Of a DNA stretch of 33,318 nucleotides, positions 1-6,791 are shown piece after piece. The stretch's first letter is position 1. Each line of letters opens with the position of its first letter. The notes beneath the pieces were generated by a model. The model did no database searches. It was not told where the DNA came from and worked only from the letters and a program-made list of their open reading frames with translations. The position numbers and the translations under genes are program-made. The stretch comes from an uncultured Oscillospiraceae bacterium (GTDB taxonomy: Bacteria > Bacillota > Clostridia > Oscillospirales > Oscillospiraceae). The stretch lies in the NCBI GenBank assembly GCA_900769835.1, contig CAAGIE010000064.1:1-33318 (forward strand), in the 5' to 3' direction.

Positions 1-61
1 CGTTCTTGGTAGAACCGCCGCCCTTGTGGTGAGCGAAAAACTGAATACCAATCTTCAGCAT
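1..61 (-). CDS. rpmA: 50S ribosomal protein L27, N-terminal fragment (partial at window edge)
   Basis: Only the first 20 codons lie in the window. The reverse-strand translation begins MLKIGIQFFAHHKGGGSTKN. This is the N-terminus of L27 as found in Firmicutes, where a short hydrophobic extension ending in QFFA precedes the mature HHKGGGS segment. In that group the extension is removed by the Prp cysteine protease, whose gene lies immediately upstream. The ATG (complement of 59-61) is 4 bases past the prp stop, so the three genes form one operon. L27 sits near the peptidyl transferase centre of the 50S subunit. The call is secure although the gene is truncated. Confidence 0.95.
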   Translation of the reverse strand, partial: MLKIGIQFFAHHKGGGSTKN

Positions 62-65
62 GGTG

Positions 66-389
66 TTACACCTCCAAAACTTCGATATAATCTTCGTAAT
101 CTTCCCGCAGGTTGACCAGGGTCAACATCAGTCCGGAAAGGACTGCCTGGACGGTCTCTTCTTCGTCGCAGGAAACGGGGAGGGTCAGAGTGATGCGGGC
201 ATCCTCTTCCTTGACCCGGACTTTAGCCTTGGCACCGCAAATATCATTGATGGTAGCCTCAGCCATTGTGACCAGAGCGCTGATGGCGGCGCAGACGATA
301 TCACTGCCTGCCTCTGCATAGCCGCTGTGGCCGGAGATGGAGAATCCGGTGATTCTCTCTCCCTCAGTAAAAAATTCGCATCTTGTCAT
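66..389 (-). CDS. prp: Prp, ribosomal-processing cysteine protease
   Basis: This 107-residue protein sits between rplU and rpmA, the standard position of prp (ysxB) in Firmicutes. The family signature is visible: a GH motif with His21, followed after a short acidic stretch by DIVCAAISAL, with Cys33 as the likely nucleophile. Prp removes the N-terminal extension of L27 after the QFFA motif, which is needed for an active ribosome in these bacteria. The matching QFFA sequence is present in the adjacent rpmA. The start ATG (complement of 387-389) is 2 bases after the rplU stop, so translation is probably coupled. Length is normal for the family. Confidence 0.93.
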   Translation of the reverse strand: MTRCEFFTEGERITGFSISGHSGYAEAGSDIVCAAISALVTMAEATINDICGAKAKVRVKEEDARITLTLPVSCDEEETVQAVLSGLMLTLVNLREDYEDYIEVLEV

Positions 390-391
390 AA

Positions 392-703
392 TTACAGTGC
401 GATCTTGGTGATCTCCACCTTGGTGTAGGGCTGACGATGGCCCTGCTTCTTCTTCTCGTTCTTCTTAGCCTTGTACTTGAAGACGATGATCTTCTTAGCC
501 TTGCCGGTCTTCAGGACCTTAGCCTCGACGCAAGCACCCTCAACAACGGGAGCGCCGATCTTGGAGTTCTCGCCGTCCAGCACTGCCAGAACCTGCTCAA
601 ACTTCACGGTAGCCTCGTTCTCTGCCTCCAGCTTCTCGATGTACAGGACATCACCCTCGGAGACGGTGTACTGCTTACCGCCGGTAACGATAACTGCTTT
701 CAT
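392..703 (-). CDS. rplU: 50S ribosomal protein L21
   Basis: The 103-residue product begins MKAVIVTGGKQYTVSEGD and carries the C-terminal lysine-rich KYKAKKN-KKKQGHRQPYT segment typical of L21, an rRNA-binding protein of the 50S subunit. The frame is open upstream to about 781. The start at the complement of 701-703 is preferred because it matches the family N-terminus and has an AGGTG ribosome site 6-8 bases upstream. It is the first gene of the rplU-prp-rpmA operon. Its promoter lies about 90 bases upstream, leaving a structured leader. Length and order are standard. Confidence 0.96.
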   Translation of the reverse strand: MKAVIVTGGKQYTVSEGDVLYIEKLEAENEATVKFEQVLAVLDGENSKIGAPVVEGACVEAKVLKTGKAKKIIVFKYKAKKNEKKKQGHRQPYTKVEITKIAL

Positions 704-793
704 TTCTTTTTCACCTACTTTATATTGTGTAGACTCGCTCTTAGGGAGGGTGCGAAGGCGCACCAACTTGAACCCATTCAATGCGGCTGGACT
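704..793 (-). promoter_or_regulatory. rplU leader with hairpin (possible L21 autoregulatory leader)
   Basis: Between the promoter and rplU lies a leader of about 90 nt. It contains a perfect 6-bp hairpin, GGTGCG-CCTT-CGCACC on the minus strand, at 749-764. Ribosomal L21 leaders are a known cis-regulatory class in Firmicutes upstream of this same operon. Position and structure fit, but I cannot match the covariance model by eye. Confidence 0.5.
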
Positions 794-822
794 ATTTTAA
801 CAAGGAAAGCGTGAAAAGTCAA
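794..822 (-). promoter_or_regulatory. Sigma-A promoter of the rplU-prp-rpmA operon
   Basis: On the minus strand, TTGACT (complement of 817-822) and TAAAAT (complement of 794-799) are separated by exactly 17 bases. This is close to consensus and correctly placed ahead of the rplU leader. It marks the host side of the boundary with the phage-like cassette on the opposite strand. Confidence 0.8.
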
Positions 823-960
823 GTGTTTTTATAACTTTTTGCGGGAAAATGTGCAATTTCAGACTTCCTGAAAAGGGCTTTTGAAATAAAAAGCGGAAAA
901 CCCTTACGGCGGCAACGACTTTCGGGCTTTTCAGAAAAATAAAAATGGGAATTTGGCGGG
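823..960. other. Intergenic stretch between divergent rplU promoter and phage-like cassette
   Basis: No convincing gene is seen here. The short open frames on either strand lack ribosome sites and family resemblance. The sequence is A-rich and holds no recognisable attachment site, integrase remnant or direct repeat matching the 14945-15080 side, as far as can be judged by eye. Confidence 0.5.
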
Positions 961-1013
961 AAGACAAGGGGGGGAAAGTGTGGTATGATAGTTATACCGG
1001 AAGCATACCACAC
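961..1013 (+). promoter_or_regulatory. Candidate late promoter overlapped by a 10-bp-arm inverted repeat (operator-like)
   Basis: An extended -10 element, TGGTATGAT (981-989), has a weak -35 match AAGACA (961-966) at 17-bp spacing. The -10 lies inside a perfect inverted repeat: GTGTGGTATG at 978-987 and CATACCACAC at 1004-1013, with a 16-nt loop. A second, nested inverted repeat pairs GGTAT (982-986) with ATACC (994-998). This architecture suggests a promoter controlled by a dimeric regulator, or alternative RNA folds at the transcript start. It directly precedes the terminase genes and is the only candidate promoter noticed for the cassette. Confidence 0.5.
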
Positions 1014-1054
1014 GGGCACAAAATCAAAAAAAGGGGGAATGCATCACAGAAATT

Positions 1055-1456
1055 ATGGAAATGCAGAAACCGGAGGTCAGCCCGGAGCGGATCCTGCAGG
1101 AGCTGGCCAGGATCGGATTTGCCAGAGTTCCCGATTATCTGGAAATTCGGGAGGAGACCTTACTCCTTCGTAATGATGAGAGGCTGGATGGCGCGGCCAT
1201 TGCTTCCATTGAAAAAGGCAGTGGCGGCTGGAAGGTGAAATTCTATGATAAACTCAAAGCGCTGGAACTGATGGGAAAGCACTTAGGGATGTTCAACGGC
1301 TCGGAGGAGCCGGCGCAGACCGAAAATTGCAACCTGTTGGAGTGTATCATCCAGGCTACCCGGGAGGAGGTGGATCTGCGTGATATACCGGAAATTCAGC
1401 AAGCGGCAGATGCTGGCGATGAGTTGGTGGAACCGGCCGAAGTTGCAAAATTATGA
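1055..1456 (+). CDS. terS: Terminase small subunit, lacking the N-terminal DNA-binding domain
   Basis: The segment SPERILQELARIGFARVPDYL and the later KVKFYDKLKALELMGKHLGMF (residues 9-80) match the C-terminal half of the Terminase_2 family. Small terminases recognise the packaging site and regulate the large subunit. Normally about 65 residues holding a helix-turn-helix come before the PERIL motif; here only about 8 do, and no other frame upstream supplies them. An acidic tail of about 50 residues follows. The ATG start is uncertain: the only good ribosome site (AGGGGG, 1032-1037) is too far from it, and would instead suit a non-canonical ATC at 1043 adding four residues. Either way the DNA-binding part is missing. 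Confidence 0.8.
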   Translation: MEMQKPEVSPERILQELARIGFARVPDYLEIREETLLLRNDERLDGAAIASIEKGSGGWKVKFYDKLKALELMGKHLGMFNGSEEPAQTENCNLLECIIQATREEVDLRDIPEIQQAADAGDELVEPAEVAKL

Positions 1457-2630
1457 CGGCATTATATGTGATGGAGCGGTGCGCTCGGGAAAGACAGTTT
1501 GTCTGGTGGACGGATTTTTCTTATGGTCCATGGCAAATTTTTCCGGGTGCATTTTTGCGTTATGCGGCAAGACCGTATCCTCCCTCCGACGAAATGTGAT
1601 CATCCACCTGCAGGACTGGCTGGGAGGTGTGCTGGACGTGCAGGAGCATCGCAGTGAGAACAAACTGGTGGTCACCGACAAGCGGGGAAATACCAATACC
1701 TATTATCTGTTCGGCGGCAAGGACGAAGGCTCCTATCAGGTGGTGCAGGGCATCACTCTGGCAGGCGCCCTGCTGGATGAGGCGGTGCTGATGCCCCGTT
1801 CTTTTGTGGAGCAGGTCTGCGCCCGCTGCTCCGTGGAGGGCGCAAAACTTTGGTTTTCCTGCAATCCGGACGGCCCGGAGCATTGGTTCTATAAGGAGTG
1901 GATCCTGGGGAGCAAGGAGAAAAATATGCTCCACCTGCACTTCACTATGGACGATAATCCCGGCCTTTCTCAGGCAGTTCGCAACCGCTATAAGCGCATG
2001 TATTCCGGCGTGTTTTACCGCCGCTATGTGCTGGGACAGTGGTGTGTGGCAGAGGGTCTTGTGTACCGCCTGCCGCCGGAGAGCATCGTGGAGAAATTGC
2101 CGCAGTACGGTCGCTATTATATTTCTGTGGACTACGGTACCATGAACCCCTTTTCCGCGGGACTTTGGTGTGTGGCGGAGGGAAAAGCGGTGCGCCTGCG
2201 GGAGTTTTATCACAACGGCAGAGAATCGGGAAAGCAAATGACAGACGAAGAATACTATCAGCAAATCGTAAAGCTGGCGAAGGGGTATCCTGTGGAGCAG
2301 GTGATCGTGGATCCTTCGGCGGCTTCTTTTATTGCAACGATCCGTGCCCACGGAACGTTTTCGGTACGCAAAGCAAGGAACGAAGTCCTCTCCGGCATCC
2401 GCCTGGTGGCGAGATGCCTGCAGGCAGGTGTGTTGCTGATCGGCAGGGAATGCCGGGATGCCATTCGGGAATTCGGTCTTTACAGCTGGCAGGAAGCGGG
2501 GGATGTGCCGTGCAAGGAAAACGACCACGCAATGGACGACATCCGCTATTTCTGCGCCACGGTTTTGCGAAGAGACAGACTTGTGAAAAGAATTTTGGAA
2601 GGAGACGACAATGAAGAAATGGTTGTATGA
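1380..2630 (+). CDS. terL: Terminase large subunit (packaging ATPase-nuclease)
   Basis: The 416-residue protein belongs to the PBSX-type Terminase_3 family, which translocates DNA into the prohead and cuts it. The ATPase is complete: Walker A GAVRSGKT at 32-39, Walker B AGALLDE at 128-134, and a coupling segment SCNPDG near 160. The nuclease has its acidic residues: Asp251 in YISVDYG, Asp311 in VIVDPSA, and Asp386-387 in DHAMDDIRY. I chose the GTG at 1380 because AGGAGG (1365-1370) lies 9 bases upstream and the N-terminal FSKRQ-LAMSWWNRP matches the family. It overlaps terS by 77 bases. Length is normal and the enzyme appears fully functional. Confidence 0.93.
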   Translation: MIYRKFSKRQMLAMSWWNRPKLQNYDGIICDGAVRSGKTVCLVDGFFLWSMANFSGCIFALCGKTVSSLRRNVIIHLQDWLGGVLDVQEHRSENKLVVTDKRGNTNTYYLFGGKDEGSYQVVQGITLAGALLDEAVLMPRSFVEQVCARCSVEGAKLWFSCNPDGPEHWFYKEWILGSKEKNMLHLHFTMDDNPGLSQAVRNRYKRMYSGVFYRRYVLGQWCVAEGLVYRLPPESIVEKLPQYGRYYISVDYGTMNPFSAGLWCVAEGKAVRLREFYHNGRESGKQMTDEEYYQQIVKLAKGYPVEQVIVDPSAASFIATIRAHGTFSVRKARNEVLSGIRLVARCLQAGVLLIGRECRDAIREFGLYSWQEAGDVPCKENDHAMDDIRYFCATVLRRDRLVKRILEGDDNEEMVV

Positions 2631-2808
2631 TCATTTTCTGCCCATGTGGGCAAAGGAAACGGTGCTGGCGGAAAATCGCAGACTGCGGCGGGAAAATCAG
2701 CACCTTTTACAGCAGACCCAGCAGAAGGATGCCTACATCCAGGGCTTGCAGCTGGGGATCCGGGCAGGCAAGCGCATCAGCATCTATAACCGGGGAGGGG
2801 AAGTATGA
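2611..2808 (+). CDS. Small coiled-coil phage protein between terminase and portal
   Basis: This 65-residue basic protein has a predicted coiled coil in its middle (about residues 15-45: repeated ENRRLRRENQHLLQQ-type heptads). It overlaps terL by 20 bases and the portal gene by 4 bases, with GGAAGGAG (2597-2604) upstream of its ATG. Small proteins at this position occur in several Firmicutes siphovirus modules, but I know no established function. Overlaps on both sides and a good ribosome site support it as a real gene. It could be a packaging accessory, but this is a guess from position only. Confidence 0.7.
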   Translation: MKKWLYDHFLPMWAKETVLAENRRLRRENQHLLQQTQQKDAYIQGLQLGIRAGKRISIYNRGGEV

Positions 2809-4121
2809 GTATCTATGATTATGAAAGCGCCTTTGGCGTAGAGGACAAGACCTCCTCGGCTATGCGAAAGGCCATCGACCAGTGGTTTTCGCTCTACTAC
2901 GGCGAGGAGGGGGATGGTGACCCCAGCCAGCGGATCGCCTACACCGTGGTCAATAAGATCGTAAAGACCATGTTCGGTGAGTACCAGGTGGCGGCGGATA
3001 CGGAGTTTGCCAAAATGGTGGCCCGGAGCATCGCGCCCTACCGCTTCCACGCAATGCAGATGATGCTGGTGGGCGGCGAATGCTTTCTAAAGCCCAATCC
3101 CGAGCCTGACGGTTTCAGTTTTACCCTGATTCCTCGCAACAACATCCTGGTGTTTCAGCGAAATGCTCTGGGCGAAGCGGTGGATGTGGGTACGGTGGAG
3201 CGCAGTACATTCGGAAAACATTACTACACCCTGCTGGAGCGGAGAACGGTGGATGCCGAGGGCTTCCTGACCATCGAGAATCGATTGTTCCGCTCTCTCA
3301 ACGCCCAGAGCCTGGGCGGTGAGGTGTCCCTTTCCGAGCATCCCGCCTATGGCGATCTGGTGGCAAGCCATTGCTACGAGCGCCCCGTGGGACTGGGACT
3401 TGTGAGCCTGAAGACCCCTATGCTCAACTGTGTGGACGGTACCACCGATGGCGTGGCGGTGTATGCGGCGGCCGCGGGTCTGATCCGCAATATCGACCGC
3501 AACGAAGCCCAACTCAACGGGGAATTTTCCCGTGGCGAGAGCCGCGTGATCGTATCTGCCGACCTGCTGGACACAGATAAGCAGTTCAGCCAGAATCTGT
3601 TTGTGGGTCTGGACGAAGACCCCGAGCAGGTGGGCATCACCCTCTTTTCTCCCCAGTTGCGGGAGCAGTCGTTCCTGGCAAGAAAGCAGGAATATCTGCG
3701 GAACGTGGAAAGCGTGATCGGCCTGAAGCGAGGCCTTTTGTCAGACGCCAATGTGGAGGAGCGAACCGCCACGGAGATCTCTGCATCTGCAGGCGACTAT
3801 AACCTGACTGTGATGGACTTCCAGCGGGTTTGGGAGCAGGCATTGCAAAAGATCGTGGTGCTGTGCGGGGTCCTTTGGGAGATGTACGGCCAGGGTGTTG
3901 CAGAGGTCAGTTCCCTGAATGTGGACTGGGGCAACGGCATCCTCTACGACGAGGAAAAGACCTGGCAGGACTATATGGCAATGGTGGCCGCGGGTATCCT
4001 GAAGCCGGAGATCGCTCTGGGCTGGCGGTTCAATCTGCCTGCGGATACCCCTGAACAGCAGGCGGCCATTCGGGCGAAAATGATGCCCGCAAATATTGTT
4101 GATGAAAGTGCGATGTCGTGA
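2805..4121 (+). CDS. Phage portal protein (SPP1 gp6-like)
   Basis: The 438-residue product fits the SPP1-type portal family in size, position and segments such as VVNKIVKTMFGEY near 45-60, LVGGECFLKPN near 90, and the late NVESVIGLKRGLLS-ATEISAS region near 300-330. Portals form the dodecameric ring at one capsid vertex through which the terminase pumps DNA and to which the tail attaches. The ATG overlaps the preceding stop by 4 bases and follows a GGGGAGGGG ribosome site. No head-morphogenesis (SPP1 gp7-like) gene follows, which many related modules have. The reading frame is intact. Confidence 0.85.
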   Translation: MSIYDYESAFGVEDKTSSAMRKAIDQWFSLYYGEEGDGDPSQRIAYTVVNKIVKTMFGEYQVAADTEFAKMVARSIAPYRFHAMQMMLVGGECFLKPNPEPDGFSFTLIPRNNILVFQRNALGEAVDVGTVERSTFGKHYYTLLERRTVDAEGFLTIENRLFRSLNAQSLGGEVSLSEHPAYGDLVASHCYERPVGLGLVSLKTPMLNCVDGTTDGVAVYAAAAGLIRNIDRNEAQLNGEFSRGESRVIVSADLLDTDKQFSQNLFVGLDEDPEQVGITLFSPQLREQSFLARKQEYLRNVESVIGLKRGLLSDANVEERTATEISASAGDYNLTVMDFQRVWEQALQKIVVLCGVLWEMYGQGVAEVSSLNVDWGNGILYDEEKTWQDYMAMVAAGILKPEIALGWRFNLPADTPEQQAAIRAKMMPANIVDESAMS

Positions 4122-4149
4122 GATACCGTGCTTTTTTCATACCCACGCC

Positions 4150-4193
4150 GGGGTGGCGTTCATCACCCCACCACCTTACCGGGGAAAACCCGG
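4150..4193 (+). promoter_or_regulatory. Two hairpins upstream of scaffold and capsid genes
   Basis: In the 98-nt gap after the portal gene are two stem-loops. One pairs GGGGTG (4150-4155) with CACCCC (4164-4169) around an 8-nt loop. The other pairs CCGGG (4179-4183) with CCCGG (4189-4193) around GAAAA. Neither is followed by a T-run, so they are not simple terminators. They may be RNA processing or stability elements that raise scaffold and capsid expression. This is inferred from position. Confidence 0.45.
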
Positions 4194-4219
4194 AATACAA
4201 ATTCTTTTAGGAGGAAGCA

Positions 4220-4702
4220 ATGAAAAACATCTATGAGATCCTGGCAGACTACGGCATCGCCGTAGAAGAGGAACACCGCGGGAAATTTGAGCGCCAGCTT
4301 TTTGGCAGCTACAAATCCGCGGCGGAAATGGAGAAGAAGGACGCAAAGATCGCCCAGCTGGAGGAGGCGCTGACACAGAAGGATCAGCACCACGCCCGAG
4401 AACTGGCAGACCGGGAATTTTCCCGCCTGCTGGATACCGCCATCAGCGGAGCAAAGGGTAGAAATCAGAAAGCGATCCTGGCGCTCCTGGATACTGAAGC
4501 CCTGAAAAATGCGGAAGACCCCGCAAAGGCCACTCAGGAAGCCATCGACCAGCTCCGCAAGTCCGACGGTTACCTCTTCGAGCAAACCAAGACCCCGCCT
4601 CTGTACGCAAGAGGCACCGGCGCCGATACCGGCGCACAGAAGAAAGCCCCCGCCACACTGGCCGGTGCATTACAAGAACGTTTTAATAATGAAAGGAAGT
4701 AA
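4220..4702 (+). CDS. Capsid scaffolding protein (phage GP20 family)
   Basis: The 160-residue, highly charged protein has an N-terminal region beginning MKNIYEILADYGI, a coiled coil around residues 35-65 (KSAAEMEKKDAKIAQLEEAL), and the SRLLDTAISGAKGRNQKAILALLD segment typical of the Phage_GP20 scaffold family. Scaffolds guide coat-protein assembly and leave the prohead. The gene has a strong AGGAGG ribosome site and lies 6 bases before the capsid gene, as is usual. No separate prohead protease is encoded, consistent with scaffold-directed assembly. Confidence 0.85.
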   Translation: MKNIYEILADYGIAVEEEHRGKFERQLFGSYKSAAEMEKKDAKIAQLEEALTQKDQHHARELADREFSRLLDTAISGAKGRNQKAILALLDTEALKNAEDPAKATQEAIDQLRKSDGYLFEQTKTPPLYARGTGADTGAQKKAPATLAGALQERFNNERK

Positions 4703-4708
4703 AAAATT

Positions 4709-5677
4709 ATGGCAATTACATTAGCAGAAGCAAAGGTCGGCATGGCCGACAAGGTAGATCAGCAGATCGTAGATATGTTCCGCCGCAGTTCCCTGCTGCT
4801 GGACAATATGGTGTTCGATAACGCCATTTCCCCCGGCACCGGCGGCTCCACTCTGACCTACGGTTACATCCAGCTCAAGAGCCCCTCCACCGCATCTGTC
4901 CGTACCATCAACGGCGAGTACACTCCCGGTGAGGCAAAGAAGGAAAAGAAGACCGCCAACGCCATCATCATGGGTGGCGCATTCCAGATGGACCGTGTTC
5001 TGCAGAACACCTCCGGTGCCGCCAATGAACTGGCATTCCAGGCAGAGCAGAAAATCAAGGCAACCGCCAACTATTTCCACAATCTGGTGATCAACGGCAG
5101 TGGCGAGGCCACCGACGAGGGCTACATCGCAGGCACTTTCGACGGCCTGAAGAAACTGCTCTCCGGCACCGCCAACGAGATCGTTTCTCAGGTGAGCCTG
5201 ACCACCTCCGAGGAACTGGATCAGAACTACAACGCATTTCTGGACGAAATGGATAGCTTTATCAGCTGCTTGGACGGCACTCCCTCTATGCTGCTGATGA
5301 ACCGCGCAATGCTGGTCAAGCTCCGCTCCATCGCCCGCCGCGCCGGCTACTACGAGCGCAATCAGGACGATTTCGGCAGAACTGTGGAGACCTACGCAGG
5401 TGTTCCCATGATGGATATGGGTCAGTTCTTCAACGGCACTTCCATCGAGGATGTGGTGCATACCGAGGACGGCAAGACCGCCATCTACGCAGTTTCTCTG
5501 GGTCTGGACGGCTTCCACGGCATTTCCCCTCTGGGTGACGGTGTGATCCAGTCCTACCTGCCCGACCTGTCCAGCCCCGGCGCGGTCAAGACCGGCGAAG
5601 TGGAACTGGTGGCAGGTGTTGCCCTGAAGAATACCCTCAAGGCCGCAGTCCTGAAGGATATCGCTATCGGCGGTTAA
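4709..5677 (+). CDS. Major capsid protein, HK97 fold
   Basis: This 322-residue protein sits directly after the scaffold gene. Segments including the N-terminal helix KVDQQIVDMFRRSSLLLDNM, the FQAEQKIKATANYFHNLVING region near 110-130 and the TPSMLLMNRAMLVKLRSIARR helix near 190-210 agree with HK97-fold major capsid proteins of Firmicutes siphoviruses. It forms the icosahedral shell. A GAAAGGAAG ribosome site precedes the ATG. There is no N-terminal delta domain, matching the use of a separate scaffold. No decoration protein gene is recognised beside it. Confidence 0.87.
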   Translation: MAITLAEAKVGMADKVDQQIVDMFRRSSLLLDNMVFDNAISPGTGGSTLTYGYIQLKSPSTASVRTINGEYTPGEAKKEKKTANAIIMGGAFQMDRVLQNTSGAANELAFQAEQKIKATANYFHNLVINGSGEATDEGYIAGTFDGLKKLLSGTANEIVSQVSLTTSEELDQNYNAFLDEMDSFISCLDGTPSMLLMNRAMLVKLRSIARRAGYYERNQDDFGRTVETYAGVPMMDMGQFFNGTSIEDVVHTEDGKTAIYAVSLGLDGFHGISPLGDGVIQSYLPDLSSPGAVKTGEVELVAGVALKNTLKAAVLKDIAIGG

Positions 5678-5680
5678 TCT

Positions 5681-6010
5681 ATGGTGGATTACGAGTTCTA
5701 TCGGGATGCCTATCTGGGCAGTCAGATCCCTGAAAAGGCGTTCCCCGAGGCAGAGGCAAGAGCCAGAGAGTTTTTGCAGTATCTGCAGAGAAATTTCCAG
5801 GTAAATTCCAGCGGTGAGCAGGCAGAAAAAATGGCCTTGTGCGCCGTGGCGGAGGGGGTCTATCACGAGGAAAAGCGTGGCAGGATCTCCTCTGCCAGCG
5901 CCGGCAGCGTGTCGGTGCATTATCGGGGTAGTGAGGAAAAGAGCCTGCGTCGGGCGCTGCTGCAAAAGGCCGCCATTTACCTGGACATCCACAGAGGAGT
6001 GAGCGGATGA
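5681..6010 (+). CDS. Head-tail connector (adaptor) protein
   Basis: The 109-residue, mostly helical protein begins MVDYEFYRDAYLGSQIPEKAF, a start typical of the phage head-tail connector/adaptor proteins encoded just after the capsid gene. Such adaptors form a ring beneath the portal. The ATG is 3 bases after the capsid stop and the gene overlaps the next one by 4 bases, so translation is probably coupled. The identification rests on position, size and N-terminus, and I see no catalytic motif. Confidence 0.75.
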   Translation: MVDYEFYRDAYLGSQIPEKAFPEAEARAREFLQYLQRNFQVNSSGEQAEKMALCAVAEGVYHEEKRGRISSASAGSVSVHYRGSEEKSLRRALLQKAAIYLDIHRGVSG

Positions 6011-6372
6011 TGGAGTATGATCTGTGCCGGGATACGGTAACGGTCTACCGCCTGACAGAGGAAGGCGTCTTTCGGCAGGTGCTGGAGGACTGCTTTCTGA
6101 GTTGGGAGGAGCAGACGGTGACCGATCTTTACGGCACCCGCAAAGGCGCGGAATTTCTGCTGATCCACCCGGGAAAGACCCAAGCGGTTTTTCCCGGCGA
6201 CCGGGTGATGGCAGGGGTTGGCCCCGAGATCGCAAAAGAGGAGTGGGGCAGTTTCATTCCCGCGGCAGTACCCGGTCTGGGTCAGGTCAGTTATGTGCGG
6301 CTCTATCGCTGGGGCGGTCAGTTGCAGCACTGCGAAGCAGGTAGCCGTCAGCCGGTGCGTCCCCAATTGTAG
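6007..6372 (+). CDS. Head closure / minor capsid protein (Minor_capsid_1-like)
   Basis: The 121-residue, beta-rich protein (DTVTVYRL, then FLLIHPG and VFPGDRVMAG) resembles the putative minor capsid or head-closure proteins that follow the adaptor in Firmicutes siphoviruses. These plug the connector and hold packaged DNA. Two start codons (6007 and 6010) are possible and give proteins differing by one residue. The gene overlaps its neighbour by 4 bases. Assignment is by position and general character. Confidence 0.65.
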   Translation: MMEYDLCRDTVTVYRLTEEGVFRQVLEDCFLSWEEQTVTDLYGTRKGAEFLLIHPGKTQAVFPGDRVMAGVGPEIAKEEWGSFIPAAVPGLGQVSYVRLYRWGGQLQHCEAGSRQPVRPQL

Positions 6373-6380
6373 GAGGAAGT

Positions 6381-6791
6381 ATGACAGATTTGGAAAAAGT
6401 AAAAGCGTGGCTGGATCTGTGTCCTTATTTGCAGATCGAGAGTCGTGTGGATACCACCCAGGACTGGCCCGTCAGCGCCGGTCTGTACCCCCGCACCCAG
6501 CGGGTGACCGGCAGGACGGAGGATGTGCTGGGCGGTAAGAAAATGCGCATCAGCCAGACCTATTTTCTGCGCCTGGCATTGCCGGAAGGCGAAGAAGCGG
6601 CAGAACGGATGCAGAAGATCCAAAATTGGATTTTTACCCAGAATATCAACGGAAATGTGCCGTTTTTGGGCGAAAATGTATCCATTTGGGGTGAAGACGG
6701 CCGTCTGGAAAAAGCCGGTCAGGTGGGTATGTCCCTGTATGTGCTGACGCTGAAAACAGAGTTTACAGTAATCGTGGAAGGAGTAAATTGA
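6381..6791 (+). CDS. Tail terminator / minor capsid protein (Minor_capsid_3-like)
   Basis: The 136-residue protein has the alternating beta and helix character and position of Minor_capsid_3 or tail-terminator proteins, which cap the tail tube and join it to the head. A GGAGG ribosome site precedes the ATG at 6381. Related modules often carry an extra HK97 gp10-like neck gene just before this one; no such gene fits in the 8-base gap here. The stop overlaps the tail tube start by one base. The product is inferred from synteny. Confidence 0.65.
   Translation: MTDLEKVKAWLDLCPYLQIESRVDTTQDWPVSAGLYPRTQRVTGRTEDVLGGKKMRISQTYFLRLALPEGEEAAERMQKIQNWIFTQNINGNVPFLGENVSIWGEDGRLEKAGQVGMSLYVLTLKTEFTVIVEGVN

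Noticed and set aside
819..1019. A 66-codon minus-strand frame beyond the rplU promoter
   Set aside because: It lies upstream of the rplU promoter with no ribosome site and spans the inverted repeat region; no protein family is suggested.
945..1238. A plus-strand frame starting ahead of the small terminase that could supply its missing N-terminal domain
   Set aside because: It is in another frame, shows no helix-turn-helix and has no family resemblance.
1560..2528. A 322-codon minus-strand frame opposite the large terminase
   Set aside because: The sense frame has full ATPase and nuclease motifs; the antisense frame has none.
4721..6235. A 504-codon minus-strand frame opposite the capsid and connector genes
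   Set aside because: It is a shadow of codon bias in the capsid gene, crosses three sense genes and has no ribosome site or recognisable domain.
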